Source: JAKLKS01 sp964370855
GTDB taxonomy: Bacteria > Planctomycetota > JAJSAM01 > JAKLKS01
Reading direction: 5' to 3'
Assembly: GCA_964370855.1 (NCBI GenBank)
Contig: CAYJMF010000009.1
Span: 1-64,000 of the forward strand
Length of the DNA: 64,000 nt
Position 1 is the first letter of the stretch; each line of letters opens with the position of its first letter. Below the pieces are notes generated by a model, which saw nothing but the letters and a program-made list of their open reading frames with translations, made no database searches and was not told the DNA's origin. This document shows positions 1 to 8,605 of this stretch, one piece after another. Made by a program: the position numbers and the translations under genes.

Positions 1-1077
1 GAGCCGCCCCCCGAAACCGTCGATCCCTACGTCGCCGCCACCACCGGGGACGACATCCGGGTCCGCGCCGGCCCCTCCATCAACTTCCGCGTCCTCGAGC
101 GGTTGCCCAAGGGCTCCTGGATGATCGTCACGGGGAAGAGCGGGGAGTTCGTCCGCGTCCGCATCCCCGGCTCCGTCCCCGTCTTCGTGAGCGCCGATCT
201 CTGCGAGGTCGCCGCCGACGGGAAGAGCGCCGTCGTCCGCAAGGGGGACGTCCTCATGCGCGCGACGGCGGGCCAGGAGTACTTCCCCCTCGAGGGCCAG
301 AAGCTCCAGGAGGGGGACGCCCTCACGGTGCTGGAGACGGCGGAGGGCGAGGGCGGAGGGATGTGGCTCAAGGTCCTTCCCCCGGATCGCGTGGAGTACT
401 TCGTCCACGGCACCCTCCTCGAGCGCATCGCCGCCGAGGGGGAGAAGGCGGAGGAGCTCTCCCGCATCACCATGGAGCGGCGCGACGGATACACCGGCGG
501 CAGGGAGGCGGAGGCGGCCCGCGAGGCGATGCGGTCCCTGGAGGAGGCCTTCGTGAAGCTCGTGGACGACGCCGCCGCCGCCCTCGCGGCGGCCCCCGCG
601 GCGACCCTCCCCGCCGACGCCGAGTCGCGGCGCACCGACCTCCGCCAGGTCATGACGGAGAGCGGCTCCCCGGCCACCCGGGGCCGCGCCGCCACGGTCT
701 CCCGGGACTACGTGGACCGGGAGCGGGAGATGCTCGTCGCCCGCGCGAAGGCGGAGCGGACCGCCGTGGCCGCGGATCTCGAACGGAAGCTCGCCGACGT
801 GGAGGCGAGGTACCGCGCCGCCATGGCCGACCTCCTCAAGGCGGCGCCGAAGGCCCCCGCGGCGAAGCACCTCGCCATCGGCACCATCCGCCGCAGCTCC
901 CGGGGCGGCTACGAGCTCGTCAAGGCCGGCGTCATCCTCCACCAGGTGTCGAGCCTGCGCTACGACCTCTCCGAGTACCTCGGCCTCCGGGTCGGGGTGA
1001 ACGGGAAGGTCGTCCCCGTCGATCCCGAGAAGGGCGTCGCCATCCTCCGCGTGGATGCCCTCGAGATCCTGGAGTAG
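1..1077 (+). CDS. SH3-domain and coiled-coil protein, 5' end outside window
   Basis: The frame is open from base 1, so the N-terminus lies upstream; 358 codons are visible before the TAG. Residues about 14-65 look like a bacterial SH3 domain (VRAGPSINFRVLERLPKG), and a second SH3-like unit follows at about 80-140 (KGDVLMRATAGQEY, then GGGMWLKVLPP). An Ala/Glu/Arg-rich coiled coil spans about 237-277, and the end (SEYLGLRVGVNGKV) reads like a third small beta domain. Bacterial SH3 repeats usually bind peptidoglycan or other envelope ligands, so a periplasmic or wall-associated role is inferred; no catalytic motif is visible. The downstream kinase gene starts 10 bp after the stop, so the three genes to 3934 may be one transcript. 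Confidence 0.7.
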   Translation, partial: EPPPETVDPYVAATTGDDIRVRAGPSINFRVLERLPKGSWMIVTGKSGEFVRVRIPGSVPVFVSADLCEVAADGKSAVVRKGDVLMRATAGQEYFPLEGQKLQEGDALTVLETAEGEGGGMWLKVLPPDRVEYFVHGTLLERIAAEGEKAEELSRITMERRDGYTGGREAEAAREAMRSLEEAFVKLVDDAAAALAAAPAATLPADAESRRTDLRQVMTESGSPATRGRAATVSRDYVDREREMLVARAKAERTAVAADLERKLADVEARYRAAMADLLKAAPKAPAAKHLAIGTIRRSSRGGYELVKAGVILHQVSSLRYDLSEYLGLRVGVNGKVVPVDPEKGVAILRVDALEILE

Positions 1078-1087
1078 CGGGAGCCCC

Positions 1088-2518
1088 GTGCCGCAGGCCG
1101 GGGTTCCCCCGGGAGCGGCGGAGGCGGGCCGGGGCGCCTCCCGGCTCGGGCGGCGCATCGCGCTGGCGGTCCTCGTCCCCGCGGCGGCGGCGCTGGCCGC
1201 CGTGGACCTCATCGCCGTGGGCGCAGCGCGGTCCGCCGAGCGGGACCAGGTGGTCCGGCGCATGGAGGCGGCGGCGGAGGCCCTGGCAGGGGACAGCCGG
1301 TTCTTCCTCGCGGCTCCCCTCGACGCGGCGGGGGTGCGGGCCCGCCTCGCGGAGATCGCCGGCTTCGACTTCGTCCTCTCGCGGGGGGAGGGCCCCCCGG
1401 TCTCCTCCCTGACGCCCGGGGCGGCGGCGGCGGCCCTGGCGGCGACGCCTTCCGGCAGCCACGGCGCGGAAATCGAGGCGGGGGGCGCGGGGTACCTCGT
1501 GGTGCGGCAGGATCGGGGGGCCGCCGCCCTGGTGCTCCTCTTCCCGACGGCGGCCGTCGAGGCCGCGGGGCGGCGGGCGGCGCTCCCCGTGCTGATCGCC
1601 TCCCTCGGCGGGCTTGCGGCGGCGGCGGCGGCGGCGGCGTTCCTCGGCCGGCGCCTCGCGCGGCCGCTCGAGGCCCTCGCGGAGACGGCGGTGGCCGTGG
1701 CCCGGGACGGGGAGCGGCGGAGGGCCGACGAGGGGGCCGGCCCCGCCGAGGTCCGCGACCTCGCGGCGAGCATCAACGGGATGCTGGCGGCCCTCGAGCG
1801 GGCGGAGGAGGACCGGGTGCGGCGGGAGCGGCTCGCCGTCCTCGGGGAGTTCGCCGCGGGCATCGCCCACGAGGTGCGCAACCCCCTCTCCTCCATGCGG
1901 ATGACGCTCCAGCTGCTGGCGCGGGATGCGGAGGGGGCGGAGGCGGCGGCGGGCCGCGGCGCCGAGGATCTCGCCGTCGTCCTCGACGAGGTGCGCCGCC
2001 TCGAGGCCTCCGTGGACGACCTCCTCCTCTACGCCGGCGAGCCGCGCCTGCAGCGGGGGGCCGTGGATCTCGCGGCCGTGGCCCGCGAGGCGGCTGCCCT
2101 CCTCGAACGGCAGTCCTCCCACCTCGGCGTCTCCGTGGAGGTCGAGGCCCCCGGCGAGGGGGTGGCCGTGCGGGGGGACGGGGGGCGGCTTCGCGGCTGC
2201 GCGGTGAACCTCCTGCTGAACGCCGTCCAGTGCTCCCCGCGGGGCGGGCGGGTGCGGGTGCGGGCCGCCGCGGCGGCGGGGGGCGGCGCCGTCCTCGAGG
2301 TCGCCGACGGGGGACCGGGCATCCCCGACGAGGTGGGGGAGCGGGTCTTCGAGCCCTTCTTCAGCGGGAGGCCCGGCGGGACGGGGCTCGGGCTGGCCGC
2401 CACGCGGCGCATCGTCGAGGCCCACGGCGGGCGCATCTCCTGGCGCTCCGGTCCCGCGGGCACGGTGTTCCGCGTGGAACTGCCGGGGGATCTCCCGGAA
2501 TCCCCCGCCGCCGGATAG
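1088..2518 (+). CDS. NtrB-type membrane sensor histidine kinase
   Basis: Autophosphorylating sensor kinase, 476 residues from GTG 1088. Two hydrophobic segments (about 20-45 and 165-190) flank a short periplasmic sensor region, followed by a HAMP-like linker. The H-box is GEFAAGIAHEVRNPLSSMRM with the phospho-acceptor at His261; the N-box (NLLLNAVQCSP, about 373), G1 (ADGGPGIPDE, about 406) and G2 (GGTGLGLA, about 430) are all present, so the ATPase should be active. An in-frame ATG at 1055 would overlap the upstream gene by 23 bp and has no ribosome site; GTG 1088 follows GCGGGAG closely and was preferred. The next gene encodes a sigma-54 activator, its probable partner. The signal sensed cannot be read from the sequence. 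Confidence 0.9.
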   Translation: MPQAGVPPGAAEAGRGASRLGRRIALAVLVPAAAALAAVDLIAVGAARSAERDQVVRRMEAAAEALAGDSRFFLAAPLDAAGVRARLAEIAGFDFVLSRGEGPPVSSLTPGAAAAALAATPSGSHGAEIEAGGAGYLVVRQDRGAAALVLLFPTAAVEAAGRRAALPVLIASLGGLAAAAAAAAFLGRRLARPLEALAETAVAVARDGERRRADEGAGPAEVRDLAASINGMLAALERAEEDRVRRERLAVLGEFAAGIAHEVRNPLSSMRMTLQLLARDAEGAEAAAGRGAEDLAVVLDEVRRLEASVDDLLLYAGEPRLQRGAVDLAAVAREAAALLERQSSHLGVSVEVEAPGEGVAVRGDGGRLRGCAVNLLLNAVQCSPRGGRVRVRAAAAAGGGAVLEVADGGPGIPDEVGERVFEPFFSGRPGGTGLGLAATRRIVEAHGGRISWRSGPAGTVFRVELPGDLPESPAAG

Positions 2519-2527
2519 AAACAGGGG

Positions 2528-3934
2528 ATGGCAAGCGACGGGCCACCACCGTTCCCCGCCTCCGTCTTCGTCGTCGACGACGAGCCCGGGATCTGCCGGG
2601 CCCTGGAGCGGTTCTTCGCCGGCCGCGGCGCCGCCTGCCGCACCTTCGCGAGGGCCGAGGACGCGCTGGAGGCCGCCGCCGGGGGGGCGCCGGACCTCGT
2701 GCTCCTCGACGTGCGGCTCCCGGGGATGGACGGACTGGCCGCCCTCGTCCGGTTCCGCGCGCTGCCGTCGCCGCCGCTGGTCGTGGTGATGACGGCCCAC
2801 GGGACCCTCGACGTCGCCGTGGACGCCATGCGGCAGGGGGCCCTCGACTACCTCCCCAAGCCCCTCGACCTCGCCGTCATCGCCGCCGTGGCGGACCGGG
2901 CGGCGGCGGTGCACGGGGCGGCGTTGTCGGCGTCGGAGGGGCCCGTGGCGGATCCCGGGGCGCTCCTCGTCGGCCGCTCCGCGCCCATGCAGGAGGTCTT
3001 CAAGCGCATCGGCGCCGTCGCCCTCTCCGACGCGCCGGTCCTCGTGCTCGGGGAGAGCGGCACGGGAAAGGAGATGGTCGCCCGGGCGGTGCACGAGGCC
3101 TCGCGGCGGGCCGGGGGCCCCTTCGAGCCCCTGGACTGCGCGAGCCTCCCCGAGACGCTCTTCGAGAGCGAGCTCTTCGGGCACGAGCGGGGGGCCTTCA
3201 CGGGGGCGGTGCAGCGGCGCGTCGGGCGGCTGGAGCGGGCCTCCGGCGGGACCCTCTTCCTCGACGAGGTGGGGGAGATCCCGCCGGCGTCACAGTCGAA
3301 GCTCCTGCGGTTCCTCGAGAACCGCACCTTCGAGCGCATCGGCGGCGCCGGCCCCGTCACCGTGGACGCGCGGGTGATCGCGGCGACCCACCGGGATCTG
3401 AGGGAGCGCATCCGGGAGGGGCTCTTCCGCGAGGACCTCTACTACCGGCTCGACGTGGTGACCATCCGGGTGCCGCCGCTGCGGGAGCGGCCCGAGGACA
3501 TCCCGCTCCTCGTGGCCCACTTCCTCGCCGAGGGGCGGGGCGGGCCGGCGCCGGCGGGCGTGTCGAGGGAGGCCATGGATCGGCTCATGGCCCACCCCTG
3601 GCCGGGGAACGTGCGGGAACTCCGCAACGCCGTGGAGCACGCGCGGGTGCTCGCCCGCGGGGCCCCCCTCATGGTCGAGAACCTCCCCCCCTCCGCCGGC
3701 GGCGGGGCGCCGGCGGGGGAGGAGGACGCCCTCCTCCGCGCCGTCGTGAAGCGCGTCGTCGCCGCCGCGGGGGACGCCGCGGGGGCCCTCCACGGCGAGG
3801 TCATCGCCCGCGTCGAGAAGCCCCTCCTGGAGGAGGTCCTCGCCCGCACCGGCGGGAACCAGGTGAGGGCGGCGCGCATCCTCGGCATCCACCGCACGAC
3901 GCTGCGCGAGCGCATGGAGAGGTACGGGCTTTGA
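2528..3934 (+). CDS. NtrC-family sigma-54-dependent response regulator
   Basis: 468-residue transcription activator: receiver domain (about 13-125, phospho-acceptor Asp61 in LVLLDVRLPG), AAA+ domain with Walker A GESGTGKE (about 176), the sigma-54 contact loop ESELFGHERGAFTGAV, and Walker B FLDEVGE (about 244). A Fis-type helix-turn-helix ends the protein (GGNQVRAARILGIHRTTLRE). The intact GAFTGA motif means it should remodel sigma-54 RNA polymerase. It starts 9 bp after the histidine kinase, so the two form a two-component system. Targets are unknown; no clear sigma-54 promoter (GG-N10-GC) was identified in the window. Confidence 0.93.
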   Translation: MASDGPPPFPASVFVVDDEPGICRALERFFAGRGAACRTFARAEDALEAAAGGAPDLVLLDVRLPGMDGLAALVRFRALPSPPLVVVMTAHGTLDVAVDAMRQGALDYLPKPLDLAVIAAVADRAAAVHGAALSASEGPVADPGALLVGRSAPMQEVFKRIGAVALSDAPVLVLGESGTGKEMVARAVHEASRRAGGPFEPLDCASLPETLFESELFGHERGAFTGAVQRRVGRLERASGGTLFLDEVGEIPPASQSKLLRFLENRTFERIGGAGPVTVDARVIAATHRDLRERIREGLFREDLYYRLDVVTIRVPPLRERPEDIPLLVAHFLAEGRGGPAPAGVSREAMDRLMAHPWPGNVRELRNAVEHARVLARGAPLMVENLPPSAGGGAPAGEEDALLRAVVKRVVAAAGDAAGALHGEVIARVEKPLLEEVLARTGGNQVRAARILGIHRTTLRERMERYGL

Positions 3935-3945
3935 GGCGGGGACGT

Positions 3946-4081
3946 GAAAGGGGACGTCCTCCACATTTTTATTTTTTTTTGGGTTAATAAGAGGGGGCCT
4001 AAGGCGGCGGGNNNNNNNNNNGGCCAAAGGCCCGCTGGAGTTATCCACAGAAAAATAGAAAAGTGGAGGACGTCCCCTTTC
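3946..4081. repeat. GGGGACGT-family inverted repeat, interrupted by assembly gap
   Basis: Bases 3946-3964 are the exact reverse complement of 4063-4081 (19 nt containing GGGGACGTCCTCCAC). The arms continue imperfectly inward through AT-rich sequence (ATTTTTATTTTT against AAAAATAGAAAA). The loop contains ten Ns, so its true length is unknown. The element lies between two convergent genes and ends 2 bp before the stop of the minus-strand gene. It shares the GGGGACGT core with the elements at 28146-28241 and 60459-60562. An exact DnaA-box consensus, TTATCCACA, lies at 4041-4049 inside it. Confidence 0.8.
4012..4021. other. Assembly gap (10 N)
   Basis: Run of ten N inside the loop of the inverted repeat. 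The number is probably a placeholder rather than a measured length. Confidence 0.98.
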
Positions 4082-4082
4082 T

Positions 4083-5069
4083 TCACTTCCCGATGGGGAG
4101 ATCCTTGTGGAGTTCGGCGATGTTGCGGTTGAGCTCCTGGATCTTCTTCCCGTAGGTCCCCCGGTTGTTGTCGAGGGCCTCGTAGATGGCGCGGGCCTTC
4201 TCGTAGTGGTTCAGGGCGGCGCGGCGGTGGACGTTCACGTCCTTCGACCCGGGGAGGGCCTGGCGGTACTCGGTGTCCCCCTTCGCCGCGAGGGTCCTCG
4301 CCTCGTCGAGCTTCTCGAGGTCGACCCCCGACGCCGCCGCCTCGCCCCGCTTCGCCACGCCGCCGATGCCAGCGCCGGTCTCCTCCCGGGCCACCTCGGC
4401 GGCTTCGCTGGAGGGGAGTTCCCGGATGACCGATTCGAGGACATCCGGCGGAGTCGGCGTGCCCGAGGCCTTGGAGCGCCGGATGGCCGCCGTCGCCCGC
4501 TTCGCGAGGGCGTCCCCGCCGGCGGCCTGGCGCCGCTCGTAGGCCTGCTCGTAGAGGAACGCGAGATGGTGGCGGAGCCCGCGGGAGGCGGCGAAGGAGG
4601 CGACCTCGAGCCACGCAGAAACGTCGTCGGCGGGGAGGGCGTCGAGGCGGCGGCGGTACTCGGCCTCGTCGGCGGCGGCGTCCCCGGGGCCCGGGGACGG
4701 CGCGCCCTCCGTCAGCAGCCGGAAGAGCCGCGCCCGGTCGGCCCGGGCCCTGAGGGGGAGGGAGCCGGAGGGGGGCGCCTCCGCCGAGGCCGCGTCCCAG
4801 GCCGCCGCCGCGCCGGGGAAGTCCCCGGCCTCGTAGGCGACCCAGCCGTCCCGGTCCTTGAGCCTCCAGGACGGGAGGGGGCCTCCGGAGCCGCCGCCCG
4901 CGGCGGGGGAGAGGCCGGCCTTCGCCGGCGGGGCGTCCCCGGCGGTGGCGTGGGGGACGGGATCGAAGAAGCCCCGGACGCGCCCCCCGAGCCCCTCCTC
5001 GGAGCCGAAGAGGAGGGAGCCCGCCACGGCGGCGGCGAGGGCGGCGGCGCAGGCGAGGGCGGCCTTCAT
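4083..5069 (-). CDS. Secreted or membrane-anchored TPR-like protein, unknown function
   Basis: 328 residues with an N-terminal hydrophobic segment (MKAALACAAALAAAVAGSLL) that is a signal peptide or anchor. A low-complexity linker follows, then a helical region with a TPR-like run (WVAYEAGDFPGAAAAWDAAS at about 74). Near the C-terminus RRAALNHYEKARAIYEALDN again resembles a tetratricopeptide helix pair. No enzyme motif is seen. The start codon lies 7 nt after a TAGACT hexamer that overlaps the stop of tgt upstream, so it may be leaderless and separately promoted rather than simply read through from tgt. A scaffold or complex-assembly role is a guess. Confidence 0.6.
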   Translation of the reverse strand: MKAALACAAALAAAVAGSLLFGSEEGLGGRVRGFFDPVPHATAGDAPPAKAGLSPAAGGGSGGPLPSWRLKDRDGWVAYEAGDFPGAAAAWDAASAEAPPSGSLPLRARADRARLFRLLTEGAPSPGPGDAAADEAEYRRRLDALPADDVSAWLEVASFAASRGLRHHLAFLYEQAYERRQAAGGDALAKRATAAIRRSKASGTPTPPDVLESVIRELPSSEAAEVAREETGAGIGGVAKRGEAAASGVDLEKLDEARTLAAKGDTEYRQALPGSKDVNVHRRAALNHYEKARAIYEALDNNRGTYGKKIQELNRNIAELHKDLPIGK

Positions 5070-5076
5070 GGGGAGG

Positions 5077-5082
5077 AGTCTA
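5077..5082 (-). promoter_or_regulatory. Putative -10 box TAGACT embedded in the tgt stop codon
   Basis: TAGACT on the minus strand; its first three bases are the TAG stop codon of tgt and its last base lies 7 nt before the ATG at 5069. No convincing -35 is visible. The spacing predicts transcription starting at or next to the A of the start codon. Confidence 0.5.
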
Positions 5083-6279
5083 CCCCGCCCCCTGCGCCCG
5101 CGGGGAAGTCCGGCGGGCCTCCCCGGCGCGGTAGCGCGTGAGGGCCCCCGTCCGGAAGGCCGCGAACTTCCCCGCCCTCACGGCCTCCCGCGCCCCGGCC
5201 ATGAGGTCCCCGAGGAAGGTGATGTTGTGGAGGGAGGCCAGGATCGGCCCCAGCATCTCGCCGGTGTTGAAGAGGTGGCGGAGGGTCCCCAGCGAGTACT
5301 CCCGGCAGGCGAGGCAGCCGCAGGCGGGGTCCACGGGGCCCCGCTCCCGCGCCCCGGAGGCGTTGCGGAGGTTGAGGGGACCGTCCCGGGTGAGCGCCTG
5401 CCCGTTGCGCCCGTTGCGCGTCGGCAGGACGCAGTCGAAGAGGTCGAACCCCTCGGCCACGGCGTCGAGGAGGTCCTCGGGCTCGCCCACGCCCATGAGG
5501 TAGCGGGGGCGATTCTCCGGCAGCAGGGCCACGGCCGCCCGCACCGCGGGGAGGGAGAGATCCCCGGGCTCCCCCACGGAGACCCCGCCCACGGCGTTCC
5601 CCGGCAGGTCCAGCGCCGCCACGGCCCGCGCGCACTCCGCGCGTAGCGCCGGGTAGACGCTCCCCTGCACGATGCCGAAGAGCGCCACGTCGTCCCGCGT
5701 CCTCGCCGCCGCCGCCCGCTCGAGCCAGCGCAGCGTCCGCCGCACCGAGCCCGCCGCCTCCTCCTCGGTGCAGGGCCACGGGGGGCAGTGGTCCAGCGGC
5801 ATCGCCACGTCGGGGCCGAGGGCCTCCTCCACGGCGACGACGCTCTCCGGCGTGAGGCGCACCTCGCTCCCGTCCACGGGGGAGCGCACCGTCACCCCGT
5901 CCTCGTCGACGACGGAGCCGGGGAGGGAGAAGACCTGGAACCCCCCGCTGTCCGTGAGGATGGGCCGGTCCCAGGCCATGACCGCGTGGAGCCCGCCGAG
6001 GGCCGCCACGGCCTCCGCCCCGGGGCGGAGCATGAGGTGGAAGGCATTGGCGAGGATCATGGTGGCGCCGGCCTCGCGCAGCTGCGGCGGGGTCAGCCCC
6101 CTGACCGTGCCCCGCGTCCCCACGGGCATGAAGCAGGGGGTGGGGACCTCCCCGTGGGGCGTGGAGAAGGTGCAGGCCCGGGCCGGGGTGTCCCGGTCCA
6201 CGTCCTCGACGCGGTGGGAGAAGGGGCGGGGGTCAGCGGCCACGGGAGGCGATCTTCGTGCCCGGGTAGTAGAAGGCAA
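5080..6279 (-). CDS. tgt: tRNA-guanine transglycosylase (queuine/preQ1 tRNA-ribosyltransferase)
   Basis: Swaps guanine-34 of GUN-anticodon tRNAs for preQ1 in queuosine synthesis. 399 residues as drawn. Diagnostic stretches are TPCFMPVGTRGTVRGL, the TDSGGFQVFSL active-site region, GIVQGSVYPALR, the product-side CVLPTRNGRNGQA, and the zinc ligands in ACGCLACREY with a downstream His in RHLFN. The family normally starts close to the FSTPHG region, so the first 12 or so residues are doubtful; GTG at 6243, overlapping the stop of the upstream gene, is an alternative start. The ruvB-spoIID-tgt order resembles the ruvB-spoIID-queA-tgt clusters of other bacteria, but queA is not here. Confidence 0.95.
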   Translation of the reverse strand: MPSTTRARRSPPVAADPRPFSHRVEDVDRDTPARACTFSTPHGEVPTPCFMPVGTRGTVRGLTPPQLREAGATMILANAFHLMLRPGAEAVAALGGLHAVMAWDRPILTDSGGFQVFSLPGSVVDEDGVTVRSPVDGSEVRLTPESVVAVEEALGPDVAMPLDHCPPWPCTEEEAAGSVRRTLRWLERAAAARTRDDVALFGIVQGSVYPALRAECARAVAALDLPGNAVGGVSVGEPGDLSLPAVRAAVALLPENRPRYLMGVGEPEDLLDAVAEGFDLFDCVLPTRNGRNGQALTRDGPLNLRNASGARERGPVDPACGCLACREYSLGTLRHLFNTGEMLGPILASLHNITFLGDLMAGAREAVRAGKFAAFRTGALTRYRAGEARRTSPRAQGAG

Positions 6280-7504
6280 GGATCTCCTCGGCCCGGCTCC
6301 CCGAACGGGCCATGGCCATGGCGCCCACCTGGCAGAGGCCGACGCCGTGGCCCCAGCCCCGCCCGCGCACGCGGAAGGCCGAGGGGGCGCCGGCCTTCCC
6401 GACGGGTTCGAGGGCCGTGAGGAGGGTGGAGCGCAGCCGGTTGGGCCCGAGGGCCTGGCGCACCTGGAGGGCGGGGACTTCCCGCACCGTCCCCCCGGCG
6501 GCGGTGCTGCGGAAGTGCAGCACCCGGCCGTCGGCGCTCCGCTTCGCGATTTCGAGGGCCGCCACGGGGGAGCCGAAGCGGACCGCGGCCCGGATCTCCT
6601 CCTCCGTGAACTCCCCCTCCCACTCGTAGTACTTCGAACCGGTGCAACGGCCGCAGGCGACCCCCGCGTAGGCCGCCGTCGGCGGGGCGCCGAAGACGAG
6701 GGAGGCGTCCGCCGTCCGTCCTCCGCAGGTGGAGTGGTACCAGTAGCCCGGGAGGGGGGCGCCGTCGGCGGCGACCAGGCGGAGCCCCCGGACGGAGGCG
6801 ACGGCGGGGGCGGAGACGGAGAGGGCCGCGGCGGAGGGCCTCCCGCGATAGGCCTGGTGGAGCCCCGGGTCGTCGGTCAGCCCGTCGAGGTGGGCGAGGG
6901 CGAAGGAGCGGGCGAGGATGGCCAGCGCGCGCAGGGACTCGGGCGGCGCGTCGGGGAAGAGCTCCCCGGCGAGGACGCCGGCGACGTACTCCTCGAGGGG
7001 GACCCGGTTCACGAGGTGGAGGGAGCCGCCGGCCCCCGGGGAGAGCAGGAGCTCGCCGGGGTAGGGCCGGCCGTCGAGGAGGAAGCCCTGCTCCCGGGCG
7101 CCGACGGCCCGGAGCGGGCCGACGCCGGCCTCCTCCCCGCCGGCGTCGAGGCCGCCGGGGCCGGCCTCGACGCGCACGGAGATCCCCTCGCCGGCGCGGA
7201 GGATTCGCGGTCCCTTCTCCTGCTCGATGCGGCCGGGCCCCTCGAAGGAGAGGGTGACGGCGGCGCGGGGCCCACCGGCCCGGAGGATCACGTCCACGTT
7301 CTCCGGATCCCGATCCGGCAGCGGGGCGGGAGGCGGCGCGGGGGCGGGGGTGGCGGGGGGCGGCGCGCCGGGAGCGGGGACGGGTGCGGGAGCGCGGTCC
7401 GGGGGAGGGGACGGCGGCGGAAGCGCCGGCGGCCTGGCGCAGCCCCCGAGGAGGAGGAGAAGGGCCGCCGCGAGGGCGGGGATTCCCGGAGGAGGCGGGA
7501 CCAT
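6233..7504 (-). CDS. SpoIID/LytB-domain lipoprotein
   Basis: 423 residues. A lipoprotein signal ends in LLLLLGGC at Cys22, followed by a Pro/Ala-rich linker to about 65. The SpoIID domain shows LEEYVAGVLAGELFPDAP, AILARSFALAHL, STCGGRTADA and the C-terminal GRGWGHGVGLCQVGAMAMA, all typical of the family. SpoIID of Bacillus is a lytic transglycosylase acting on denuded glycan strands; non-sporulating bacteria carry homologues with presumed cell-wall roles, and lipid anchoring fits that. It starts 8 bp after the ruvB stop, with a GAG-containing ribosome site overlapping that stop, so the two are co-transcribed. Confidence 0.9.
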   Translation of the reverse strand: MVPPPPGIPALAAALLLLLGGCARPPALPPPSPPPDRAPAPVPAPGAPPPATPAPAPPPAPLPDRDPENVDVILRAGGPRAAVTLSFEGPGRIEQEKGPRILRAGEGISVRVEAGPGGLDAGGEEAGVGPLRAVGAREQGFLLDGRPYPGELLLSPGAGGSLHLVNRVPLEEYVAGVLAGELFPDAPPESLRALAILARSFALAHLDGLTDDPGLHQAYRGRPSAAALSVSAPAVASVRGLRLVAADGAPLPGYWYHSTCGGRTADASLVFGAPPTAAYAGVACGRCTGSKYYEWEGEFTEEEIRAAVRFGSPVAALEIAKRSADGRVLHFRSTAAGGTVREVPALQVRQALGPNRLRSTLLTALEPVGKAGAPSAFRVRGRGWGHGVGLCQVGAMAMARSGSRAEEILAFYYPGTKIASRGR

Positions 7505-7512
7505 CCCTCTAC

Positions 7513-8553
7513 TCACCGGAACAGGCCCGGCCCCCCCGCGGCCGGGGGCTTCTCCCCGACGGCGGCGAAGCCGCGATCCGTGAGGCGGCGCCCCCGGGGC
7601 GTGCGGTCGAGGTAGCCCTCGCGGATGAGGAAGGGCTCGATGACGTCCTCCACGGTGTCCAGCTCCTCGCCGACGAGGAGGGCGAGGGTCTTGAGGCCGA
7701 CGGGGCCGCCGCCGGACCGGGCGAGGCCGAGGAGGAGGGCGCGGTCCACGACGGACAGCCCGTTGCGGTCCACGCCGAGGCGCGCCATGGCCTCCTCGGC
7801 CACGGCGGCGGTGATGCGGTTGCCGGACACGAGCTGCGCGAGGTCGCGCACCCTCTTGAGGAACCGGTTGGCGACGCGGGGGGTGCCGCGGCTCCGCGAG
7901 GAGAGGAGCCGGGTCGCCCCGTCCTCGATCTCCACGGAGAGCATGGCCGCGGAGCGGCGGAGGATCTCCACGAGGTCGTCGGCGGGGTAGGACTCGAGCT
8001 TCTCGGTGATGCCGAAGCGGGAGCGGAAGGGGGCCGACAGGAGCCCCTCGCGGGTCGTGGCGCCGACGAGGGTGAAGGGCTGCAGGGTGACGCGCACGGA
8101 CCGCGCCGCGGGGCCGGAGTCGATGATGATGTCGATGGCGTACTCCTCCATGGCGGAGTAGAGGTACTCCTCGACCACGGGCTGGAGCCGGTGCACCTCG
8201 TCCACGAAGAGCACGTCCCCCTTGCGGAGGTTGGTGAGGATCCCCGCGAGGTCCGCCGCCTTCCCCAGCGCCGGCCCCGAGGTGATGCGCATGTCGCTCT
8301 GCATCTCCCGGGCGAGGAGGCAGGCGAGGGTGGTCTTCCCGAGTCCGGGGAGGCCCGAGAGGAGGACGTGGTCGAGGGGCTCGCCGCGCTGGCGGGCGGC
8401 CTCGATGGCGACCTTCAGGTTGTCCACGGCCCGCGCCTGCCCCACGAACCCCTCGAAGGTGCGGGGGCGGAGCGCGAGATCGAGGCCGCCGTCCTCCTCC
8501 CCGGCGACGGGGGAGAAGGCGGCGGGCTCGGGCGGGGGGGGCTTCGCGGGCAT
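7513..8553 (-). CDS. ruvB: Holliday junction branch migration ATPase RuvB
   Basis: Motor of the RuvABC resolvasome. 346 residues, close to the family norm. The N-terminus carries the usual LALRPRTFEGFVGQ segment; Walker A is SGLPGLGKTTLA (67-76), Walker B LFVDEVHRL (Asp118-Glu119). Sensor and arginine-finger regions appear in GATTREGLLSAPFRSRFG, and a winged-helix DNA-binding end contains REGYLDRTPRGRRLT. RuvA and RuvC are not in the window; upstream lies an unrelated secreted protein. A TACTCT hexamer at 8566-8571 (minus strand) could serve as its -10, leaving a short leader containing GGTGAGG. Confidence 0.97.
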   Translation of the reverse strand: MPAKPPPPEPAAFSPVAGEEDGGLDLALRPRTFEGFVGQARAVDNLKVAIEAARQRGEPLDHVLLSGLPGLGKTTLACLLAREMQSDMRITSGPALGKAADLAGILTNLRKGDVLFVDEVHRLQPVVEEYLYSAMEEYAIDIIIDSGPAARSVRVTLQPFTLVGATTREGLLSAPFRSRFGITEKLESYPADDLVEILRRSAAMLSVEIEDGATRLLSSRSRGTPRVANRFLKRVRDLAQLVSGNRITAAVAEEAMARLGVDRNGLSVVDRALLLGLARSGGGPVGLKTLALLVGEELDTVEDVIEPFLIREGYLDRTPRGRRLTDRGFAAVGEKPPAAGGPGLFR

Positions 8554-8605
8554 GGAACCTCACCCAGAGTATCGGACGGGGGAGGGACGGCCCTGAAACC
8601 CCCTG

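Noticed and set aside
4041..4049. Exact DnaA box TTATCCACA as part of a replication origin
   Set aside because: A single box inside a repeat element, with no cluster and no dnaA, dnaN or gidA nearby.
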